Source: Actinomycetes bacterium (GTDB lineage Bacteria > Actinomycetota > Coriobacteriia > Anaerosomatales > Anaerosomataceae). Taken from it: DNA of 6,331 nt. A program made the position numbers and the translations under genes. The notes under the pieces are model-generated. The model was not told where the DNA came from. It did not search any database and saw only the letters and a list, made by a program, of their open reading frames with translations. The DNA is taken from positions 1 to 6,331 of the forward strand of contig JAJZRZ010000058.1 of NCBI GenBank assembly GCA_021850085.1, written 5' to 3'. How positions within the stretch are numbered: position 1 is the stretch's first letter; each line of letters opens with the position of its first letter. Shown piece after piece: positions 1-5,178 of this stretch.

Positions 1-595
1 CCGTGATGATCATGGCGGTCGTCGCTGCAGCAGCCAGGACGTACGCCATCTTCTCGCTCTCGAAGTACTTGTCCTCTGGAGGCATTGCGTACTTCTTGAC
101 GCCCAGCAGGTGACCGTAGTGCGCCACAGTGAAGCGCACGGCGTTCCGAGTGGGCAGGTGTTCCCGAAAGCGGTGCCATGACAGCAGCGTGTTCGAGGCA
201 TAGTAGAAGCTCCCGAACAAGAAGAGCACGACCGCCACGAAGTGGATGTTCATCGCTGCCCACACCGGCACGCCGCTCCCGATGAACCGAGGGATGAACA
301 GGAAGCCGAGCGCGATGCCGCTTGCGAGTAGGAACGCCGTGCCGATGCCGTGCGCCCAGTGCTCGAGTATCGCCGGACCGTCGTGCCGAAGAACCCGCTC
401 GCCTTCGATCCTCGGGTCCTGCCGCCTGGTCAGTCCTGCTGCAAAGATGCCGACGAACGGCGCAAGAAGCACCATCCACCAAGCCGAACCGAACAGCAGC
501 TCGGAGCCGGTCTGCTGTGCCGAGCGCACGGCGTAGGCCAGACCGAGCACGAACGCAGCCGCAAGGGCCACGCCGACGAGCGCGCGTCTATTCAT
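1..595 (-). CDS. Formate dehydrogenase gamma-type cytochrome b subunit, partial (C-terminus beyond left edge)
   Basis: The frame is open from an ATG at 595 to the window edge, giving 198 residues with no stop. Upstream of the ATG on the minus strand is a purine-rich GGGGAAGGGG run that can serve as ribosome binding site. Hydrophobic segments lie at about residues 5-22, 38-55, 84-103, 112-133 and from 184 onward. His79 and His82 (EHWAHGIG) at the head of the third segment and His118 (NIHF) in the fourth fit the haem-ligand pattern of membrane b-type cytochromes. The stretch KYFESEKMAY near 177-186, just before a membrane segment, resembles the KYN-x-G-x-K-x-x-Y/F entry of FdnI/FdoI-type subunits. 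By family, such proteins pass electrons between a periplasmic or cytoplasmic oxidoreductase and quinone in the membrane. The partner subunits would lie further left and cannot be seen. A related b561-like cytochrome is an alternative. The family call is by motif reading, not by alignment. Confidence 0.72.
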   Translation of the reverse strand, partial: MNRRALVGVALAAAFVLGLAYAVRSAQQTGSELLFGSAWWMVLLAPFVGIFAAGLTRRQDPRIEGERVLRHDGPAILEHWAHGIGTAFLLASGIALGFLFIPRFIGSGVPVWAAMNIHFVAVVLFLFGSFYYASNTLLSWHRFREHLPTRNAVRFTVAHYGHLLGVKKYAMPPEDKYFESEKMAYVLAAAATTAMIIT

Positions 596-669
596 ACGCA
601 CACCCCTTCCCCTATACGAGTTGCCTGTGGTCAGCGGGATTGTGTGAATCTGCCGGGCCCGCTGCATCC

Positions 670-698
670 ATTAGCTGCTGGGGGCACACAAGTGTCAA
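670..698 (-). promoter_or_regulatory. Putative sigma70-type promoter for the cytochrome b gene
   Basis: On the minus strand a perfect -35 box TTGACA (698-693) is followed after exactly 17 bases by GCTAAT (675-670), which matches four of six -10 positions, including the last four. Transcription would start near 662, leaving a leader of roughly 67 bases before the ATG at 595. The location between divergent genes supports it. It is a consensus match only. Confidence 0.5.
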
Positions 699-702
699 TC
701 TC

Positions 703-713
703 TCAATAGTTGA
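703..713. promoter_or_regulatory. Short inverted repeat between divergent promoters, possible operator
   Basis: TCAA-TAG-TTGA is an inverted repeat with 4-base arms and a 3-base spacer. A second TCAAT lies at 695-699, overlapping the leftward -35 box. The right arm overlaps the TTGATA candidate -35 of the rightward gene. A repressor bound here could control both directions. Arms this short arise by chance, so this is a candidate only. Confidence 0.25.
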
Positions 714-739
714 TAGTTCCATAACGAGACATGTACAGT
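710..739 (+). promoter_or_regulatory. Weak candidate promoter for the Fic-like gene
   Basis: TTGATA (710-715) is followed after 18 bases by TACAGT (734-739), a four-of-six match to the -10 consensus. If real, transcription begins near 746, downstream of the GTG at 738. That would favour an internal start such as GTG 777 for the gene. Confidence 0.25.
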
Positions 740-2093
740 GGGTGCGGAGTTGACACTCGATCGAAGGGTGGGATGGGTGGCTCACCCCCCGCACTACGAG
801 GAACTTCATGCGCTGCTGAAGGATGGCGGAGCAGGGCGGCTCCTGAAGCTCACGACCGCGCGCTACGTTCCGTGGGAGGAATTCCGTGCGCTGCCCACGC
901 CGCGAAGGATGGGTGCCGAAACCGCATGGAGTCTGCTGAAGCTCGTGCTGCGAGCATCCGGCATCGAGATTCCCATCCCTGACCTGGAGGGCAACGAGTA
1001 TTGGTACCACCGGACGCACGAAATCGCCGACTCCGTCGCCCGGATCCAATGCCTGTGTCGCGCAGATTCGGATCTCTACCGCAGACTCACCGCCACGCAG
1101 AACAGATCGGTGCTCGTGCGGTCGCGCATCGATGAGACGATGGCTGCTGCCCTCCTCGATGGCCTTGAGATAGACGAGCCTAACGGGAAGCTGCTTCTCC
1201 GGCTCGACCGGGCACCGCGCGATGACACCGAGCGCCTTATCCGCAACACGCTGACGGCACTCGACGACCTGCAATCACTCGTCGACGTTCCCTTCTCCAA
1301 GGAGCTCTTCTGGCATCTACGCTATCTGCTGTTGGAGGGTGTTGACGTCCGCAGTATAAAGTTCACCGCACCCCGCCTCGGCCTGATCGCCGTCGATTAC
1401 GAGTCCCAGGACGTAGCGCGCGCAGCGGATGCGCAGTTGTCATACATCAGTGCATACATGAACCACGTCGCGGGCGATGTGCACGACCATGCGGTGCTGC
1501 GGGCGCTGCTCGTCCCCGACCTCTTCCGCTACTACCGTCCACTGCCGGACGTCAACAGCGAGGTGGGGCGGCTCGCGTTCCGCCTCTACGCTCTCAAAGT
1601 CGGCCTACCGGTTCTCGGCATGCTACCGCTGTCCAGGATCAAGCTGAAATGGGAGGAGAGGTTGTTCGATAGCAGCATCGTCACGCTGCAACCGGACATC
1701 TACTTCCCAGCCCGCGAGCGAGACGGCACCGACCTCACCGCACACAGCACCCTATCCCTGCAAATCGCGCTCGTCGCGCTTCAGGACCTGAACTGGGAAC
1801 TGCACAAGCTCGAACAGCGCGACGCGGAACTGCGCTCACTCCTGCAGCGTGACCCAGAGATCAACCATCGGCAGCGCTCAGTCCTCGGCAGAGCGCTGCG
1901 CAACCCGCTCGCCGAATTCCGGATCGCGTACCACAAGAACACGCATAACGTCGTCTACGCCACCGCCCGAGCGGACCTTCTGGAGCTCGTGGACAAGGGG
2001 CTGCTCGTGCTCGGGAAGCAGGGGCGCGCGATGGTGTTCACGCCACGACCGGGGCTGCGAGAGCACATCGAGCAGCACTACGGCCGGGACTGA
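738..2093 (+). CDS. Fic-fold protein with degenerate active-site motif and C-terminal winged helix
   Basis: This is a 451-residue protein read from GTG 738. The Fic family transfers AMP or other phosphate-linked groups using the motif HPFx(D/E)GNGRxGR. Here residues 267-278 read RPLPDVNSEVGR, in a fitting context: a helix before it (VLRALLVPDLFRYY) and the follow-on region LYALKVGLPVLGMLPLSR. The catalytic His is Arg, Phe is Leu, both Gly are changed (Val, Ser) and the nucleotide-phosphate Arg is Glu, while Pro, Asp, Asn and the final Gly-Arg remain. Canonical Fic catalysis therefore looks impossible. Residues of about 370-435 (DPEINHRQR..., THNVVYATARADLLELVDKGLL) resemble the winged helix at the C-end of many Fic proteins, which suggests DNA or protein binding. 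The start is uncertain: GTG 738 lacks a clear Shine-Dalgarno sequence, while GTG 777 has GAAGGG 8 bases upstream and would give 438 residues. Several AGA/AGG and ATA codons set the gene apart from the ATPase. The function is unknown. Confidence 0.68.
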   Translation: MGAELTLDRRVGWVAHPPHYEELHALLKDGGAGRLLKLTTARYVPWEEFRALPTPRRMGAETAWSLLKLVLRASGIEIPIPDLEGNEYWYHRTHEIADSVARIQCLCRADSDLYRRLTATQNRSVLVRSRIDETMAAALLDGLEIDEPNGKLLLRLDRAPRDDTERLIRNTLTALDDLQSLVDVPFSKELFWHLRYLLLEGVDVRSIKFTAPRLGLIAVDYESQDVARAADAQLSYISAYMNHVAGDVHDHAVLRALLVPDLFRYYRPLPDVNSEVGRLAFRLYALKVGLPVLGMLPLSRIKLKWEERLFDSSIVTLQPDIYFPARERDGTDLTAHSTLSLQIALVALQDLNWELHKLEQRDAELRSLLQRDPEINHRQRSVLGRALRNPLAEFRIAYHKNTHNVVYATARADLLELVDKGLLVLGKQGRAMVFTPRPGLREHIEQHYGRD

Positions 2094-2097
2094 CCGA

Positions 2098-2115
2098 GTG
2101 CGGTGCGAGCCGCAC
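2098..2115 (+). terminator. Small hairpin after the Fic-like gene, weak terminator candidate
   Basis: GTGCGG (2098-2103) and CCGCAC (2110-2115) form a perfect 6-bp GC-rich stem around a 6-base loop, beginning four bases after the TGA at 2091-2093. No T-tract follows, so intrinsic termination is doubtful. It may be an attenuating or RNA-stabilising stem. Confidence 0.25.
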
Positions 2116-2171
2116 GCCAAAGATGGGAACACCAAATCAGGGAGTGACTGCGAAGGGGTCGGGGGTCGGCA

Positions 2172-2267
2172 ATGGATGCAGTGGTCGTGCACGAGTCGTT
2201 CTGGGGGAACACCTCCGAGGTCGCCAAGGCGATCGCGGAGGACGTCGGCCCTGAGGCGCGGGCGTGA
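2172..2267 (+). pseudogene. Flavodoxin N-terminal remnant (31 codons)
   Basis: ATG 2172 to TGA 2265-2267 encodes 31 residues. They begin with a beta strand (MDAVVVHES), followed by a phosphate-loop-like SFWGNT at residues 9-14 and the helix SEVAKAIAEDVG. This is the usual first strand, FMN-phosphate loop and first helix of flavodoxins (compare S/T-x-T-G-N-T followed by a V-A-x-x-I-A helix). A whole flavodoxin needs about 140 residues or more, so everything after the first helix is missing. GGGGG at 2161-2165, six bases before the ATG, gives a good ribosome binding site, so the original start appears intact. No continuation is visible in the other frames before the ATPase starts at 2302, which points to a deletion rather than a single frameshift. 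An alternative is a short leader peptide translated ahead of the ATPase that resembles flavodoxin by descent. Confidence 0.55.
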
Positions 2268-2301
2268 ATCTGACGGTCGCCATGAACCGGCTGTAGGCGG
2301 G

Positions 2302-4323
2302 ATGGACGCCCACCACGGCGGTCACGACGCGCCCGCGGGCTCCGGCCACGACCGCCACGCGGGACACAGCGTCGCCATGTTCCGCGACCGCTTCTGGCTC
2401 TCACTCGCCTTCACGCTGCCCACCGTGGTTTGGTCCGAGATGCCACAGATGTGGTTCGGCTACTCGGCGCCGACCTTCCCCGGCTCGGAGTATGTTCCCG
2501 CGATCCTCGGCACGATCGTGTTCGCGTATGGCGGTCAGCCGTTCCTCAAAGGCGCGGTGAGCGAGCTGCGCGACAGACTGCCCGGCATGATGACGCTCAT
2601 ATCGCTCGCGATCACGGTGGCGTTCGGCTTCAGCATCGCGGTGACGCTCGGTCTGCCGGGCGCGGACCTGTGGTGGGAGCTCGCCACGCTCGTGACGATC
2701 ATGCTGCTCGGCCACTGGATCGAGATGCGGTCCATCGCGCAGGCGCAAGGCGCCCTCAAGGAGCTCGCCAAGCTGTTGCCCGATCGCGCAATTCGGCTGC
2801 TTCCTTCCGGTGAGGCCGAGGAGGTGGAGGTCGGCGCGCTTGCCGAGGGCGACTTGGTGCTCATACGGCCCGGGGCGCGCGTACCGGCCGACGGCGTGGT
2901 GGCCGAGGGCATGAGCAGCGTGGACGAGTCTATGATCACCGGCGAGTCGCGGCCGGTGCGCAAGGAGTCCGGAGGTGCGGTGATCGCGGGAACCGTGAAC
3001 GGCGAGGGTTCTCTGCGCGTGCGCGTCACGGGGACCGGCGAGAACACCGCGCTCGCGGGCATCATGCGGCTGGTTGCGAGCGCTCAGGCCTCGCGCTCAC
3101 GCGCCCAAGACCTCGCAGACCGCGCCGCACGCCTCCTCACGTTCGTGGCGATAGCCTCGGCAGTCGTGACCGCACTCGCGTGGTCGGCCTTCGGCGCCGA
3201 GCTGGCGTACACCACCGAGCGCGTGGTGACCGTGCTCGTCATCGCGTGCCCGCATGCGCTCGGGCTCGCCATCCCGCTGGTCGTCGCGATCTCCACCACC
3301 CTCGGCGCTCGGCACGGGCTGCTCGTGCGCGACCGTCGCGGGCTGGAGCAGGCGCGACTCGTCGACATCGTTGTCTTCGACAAGACGGGCACCCTCACGC
3401 TCGCCGAGCATCGCATCGTGGAGGTCGCGACCGCACCCGCTGTCGAGCTGGCCGAGGCGCTCCGGCTGGCTGCGGCAGTGGAGCGCGACTCGGAGCACCC
3501 GGTGGCCCGCGCGATCATGCTGCGCGCAACAGAAGACGGCCTCCAGGTCCCGCAGGCGCGCGGTTTTGCCGCCACGCCCGGGCGGGGGGTGGAAGCGGTG
3601 GTGGACGGTCGGCTGCTGGCCGTGGGCGGCCCCGCGCTGCTCGAGGGGCGTGGGCTCGAGGTCCCCGAGCCGCTGCGCGATGCGGTGGAGCGCGCGGCTA
3701 CCGCGGGACGCTCGGGGGTCTACCTGGTGGACGATGCGCGCGTGCTGGCGCTCTTCACGATCGCCGACGCGGTGCGTCCCGAGTCCCGCGAAGCGGTGCA
3801 GCGGCTGCACACCGCCGGCATCGAGGTCGCCATGATCACCGGCGATGCACAGGCCGTGGCGGATGCGGTAGCCGCCGAACTCGGCATCGACCGCGTGCTC
3901 GCCGAGGTGCTTCCTGCCGACAAGGCCGCCGAGATCGAGAAGCTGCAGGCCGAAGGGCGTCGCGTGGCGATGGTGGGAGACGGCGTGAACGACGCGCCCG
4001 CACTCGTGACAGCCGACGTGGGAATCGCCATCGGCGCGGGCACGGAGGTGGCGGTCGAGGCGGGCGACATCGTGCTCGTTCGCTCGGATCCCCGCGACGT
4101 GCCCGCCATCATCTCGTTGTCGCGCGCAAGCTATCGCAAGATGGTGCAGAACCTGTGGTGGGCGGCCGGCTACAACATCGTCGCCATCCCGCTCGCGGCC
4201 GGGCTGCTGGCCGGGCGCGGCATCGTGCTCTCCCCGGCGCTCGGGGCCGTGCTGATGTCGGCGAGCACGGTCATCGTGGCGCTGAACGCGCAGCTGCTGC
4301 GGAGGTGGCGGACGACGGGGTAG
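2302..4323 (+). CDS. copB: CopB-type (CPH) heavy-metal-translocating P1B ATPase, probable copper exporter
   Basis: This 673-residue ATPase is read from ATG 2302. Motifs in order: actuator TGES (213-216), metal-site CPH (316-318) in the transmembrane stretch IACPHALGLAIPLV, phosphorylation site DKTGT (Asp360), nucleotide-domain SEHP (397-400), TGD (513-515) and hinge GDGVNDAP (559-566). YN (624-625) and MSAST (652-656) in the last two membrane helices match the P1B-3/CopB pattern. The first 22 residues hold six His (4, 5, 8, 16, 19, 22), and there is no CxxC metal-binding domain; both are typical of CopB rather than CopA. The product should sit in the cytoplasmic membrane and use ATP to export copper, with silver also possible. 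The frame is open upstream to about 1849, but that extension overlaps the Fic-like gene and does not look like protein. ATG 2302 was chosen because it keeps the His-rich tail and has AGGCGGG directly ahead. No CsoR, CopY or copper chaperone gene is visible nearby. The family is certain; copper as substrate is inferred from CPH. Confidence 0.93.
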   Translation: MDAHHGGHDAPAGSGHDRHAGHSVAMFRDRFWLSLAFTLPTVVWSEMPQMWFGYSAPTFPGSEYVPAILGTIVFAYGGQPFLKGAVSELRDRLPGMMTLISLAITVAFGFSIAVTLGLPGADLWWELATLVTIMLLGHWIEMRSIAQAQGALKELAKLLPDRAIRLLPSGEAEEVEVGALAEGDLVLIRPGARVPADGVVAEGMSSVDESMITGESRPVRKESGGAVIAGTVNGEGSLRVRVTGTGENTALAGIMRLVASAQASRSRAQDLADRAARLLTFVAIASAVVTALAWSAFGAELAYTTERVVTVLVIACPHALGLAIPLVVAISTTLGARHGLLVRDRRGLEQARLVDIVVFDKTGTLTLAEHRIVEVATAPAVELAEALRLAAAVERDSEHPVARAIMLRATEDGLQVPQARGFAATPGRGVEAVVDGRLLAVGGPALLEGRGLEVPEPLRDAVERAATAGRSGVYLVDDARVLALFTIADAVRPESREAVQRLHTAGIEVAMITGDAQAVADAVAAELGIDRVLAEVLPADKAAEIEKLQAEGRRVAMVGDGVNDAPALVTADVGIAIGAGTEVAVEAGDIVLVRSDPRDVPAIISLSRASYRKMVQNLWWAAGYNIVAIPLAAGLLAGRGIVLSPALGAVLMSASTVIVALNAQLLRRWRTTG

Positions 4324-4356
4324 GGCATGCTTGGCTCAGAACAGCCAGGCTATGCC
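4324..4356. terminator. Strong bulged hairpin between convergent genes, likely bidirectional terminator or transcript end
   Basis: The left arm GGCAT-GCTTGGCT (4324-4336) pairs with AGCCAGGC-T-ATGCC (4343-4356). This gives a 13-bp stem with one G-T wobble, a single bulged T at 4351 and a 6-base loop CAGAAC. It starts right after the ATPase stop codon (4321-4323) and covers the last codons and stop of the minus-strand gene. No T-run follows on either strand, so it departs from classical intrinsic terminators. In high-GC actinobacteria, hairpins without a U-tract are often proposed to end or protect transcripts. Confidence 0.5.
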
Positions 4357-5145
4357 GCCATCGTTGCTCGTACCGCGGTACCGGATGGTGACGTCCCGCG
4401 CAGGCTCCTTGGCGGGAGCATGCCTCGAGGGGTCATCGGCACCCTCGCGACTGAAGATCTGCGAGCACTCCTCGAACATCGTGGCGGCGTACTCCTGCCT
4501 CCAGTCTTCCAAGGAGAGGTAGAAGCTCGGGTAGAAGCCCATCCCCATCGCCTGCAGCAGGTCGATCACGTTGCCGAGCATGCTCGGCCGCTCCATCAGC
4601 ACGTCGACGACCTCCGGGTTCAGGTAATCGTCGGCGCTTTCGGGCGGCATCAACATGATCGTGCGCCCGTCCACGCGCACGACGACGTCGTAGCAGTGAT
4701 TGCCCTCGCCGAGGAGCAGGACGCTGTGGCCGCCCTGCTCGTCCGGGAACGAGCGGCTCCACGCCATACCCACGCGCTCGAGGCTCCACGCCTTCGCCAG
4801 CCCCTCGAAGTCGATCGCCATCAGAATCGGGCAGCGGGGTAGCTCTTTGATCGCCTCACGAATGTTGGCGTAGGTCACCAGAACTCGCTCGGGCACGGTG
4901 CCGGCGAGCAGCTCTACGGCAAGATTCGCCTCCACCCATGAGGTGGCATTGAGAACGATCCGGTGGAGGTCAGAGTCTGTGTTGTAGTGAGAGCGGGCGC
5001 TCTCCAGTAGCGCGGTGACCGGACGCACGGGCAGCCCCCTGCACATCTGCGTGATTCTTGTGCAGAGGTTATCGGCCCTCGTCGCCGCCGAAACAAGGGT
5101 CGCGCGACGGACGGGCGAAAAGCGGTCGGGGTGTGACGATGTCAC
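4336..5145 (-). CDS. Hypothetical protein of unknown family, downstream of purB
   Basis: I do not recognise this 269-residue protein. It shows no signal peptide, no membrane segment and no metal-binding Cys cluster (Cys at 28, 35, 105, 151 and 227 are scattered). The predicted make-up is a mixed alpha/beta core. A helical part (about 41-82) is followed by strand-like VLVTYA (88-93) and PILMAIDF (106-113), then a hairpin-like pair, SVLLLGEGNH (141-150) and YDVVVRVDG (152-160), and IMLMPPE (163-169). A helix-rich region with FYPSFYLSLEDW (204-215) and an Arg/Asp/Glu-rich tail complete it. Third positions are strongly G/C, as expected of a real gene. The start is doubtful: GTG 5145 has no clear Shine-Dalgarno sequence and lies inside a palindrome (5132-5146), and the next in-frame ATG is at 5046. 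It follows purB by 33 bases in the same direction, suggesting co-transcription, and converges on the copper ATPase. Function cannot be assigned. Confidence 0.7.
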   Translation of the reverse strand: MTSSHPDRFSPVRRATLVSAATRADNLCTRITQMCRGLPVRPVTALLESARSHYNTDSDLHRIVLNATSWVEANLAVELLAGTVPERVLVTYANIREAIKELPRCPILMAIDFEGLAKAWSLERVGMAWSRSFPDEQGGHSVLLLGEGNHCYDVVVRVDGRTIMLMPPESADDYLNPEVVDVLMERPSMLGNVIDLLQAMGMGFYPSFYLSLEDWRQEYAATMFEECSQIFSREGADDPSRHAPAKEPARDVTIRYRGTSNDGGIAWLF

Positions 5146-5146
5146 A
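5132..5146. promoter_or_regulatory. Perfect TGTGAC-GAT-GTCACA palindrome at the start of the unknown gene
   Basis: Six-base arms (5132-5137 and 5141-5146) form a perfect inverted repeat around a 3-base centre, which includes the GTG codon at 5143-5145. The TGTGA...TCACA half-sites recall Crp/Fnr-family operators, but the half-site spacing is 5 rather than the canonical 6 bases. It could be an operator, a small RNA stem that limits translation, or chance. Confidence 0.35.
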
Positions 5147-5178
5147 TCCCGTAGGCCGAGAGGCTGTCTTCCCGGACG

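Noticed and set aside
654..661. The CGGGCCCG palindrome in the leader of the cytochrome gene as an operator.
   Set aside because: It does not extend beyond 8 bases and such GC palindromes are frequent in this composition.
731..982. An ATG-initiated 83-codon frame overlapping the start of the Fic-like gene.
   Set aside because: Its product is low-complexity and the overlapping frame carries the recognisable protein.
612..1274. A 220-codon minus-strand frame antisense to the Fic-like gene.
   Set aside because: It crosses the promoter region, has no ribosome binding site or family features, and is opposite a frame with clear domain similarity.
1341..1361. TTGACG followed by TATAAA inside the Fic-like gene as an internal promoter.
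   Set aside because: The spacing of about 7 bases is far too short for sigma70 recognition.
1849..2301. An upstream extension of the ATPase frame that would make an 824-residue protein.
   Set aside because: The extension overlaps the Fic-like gene and reads as Arg/Ser/Thr-rich low-complexity sequence typical of an out-of-frame GC-rich strand. The His-rich CopB N-terminus begins at 2302.
3180..4391. Long Arg/Gly-rich frames inside the ATPase on both strands, including one of 403 codons.
   Set aside because: The biased composition and lack of any motif mark them as shadows of the high-GC ATPase gene.
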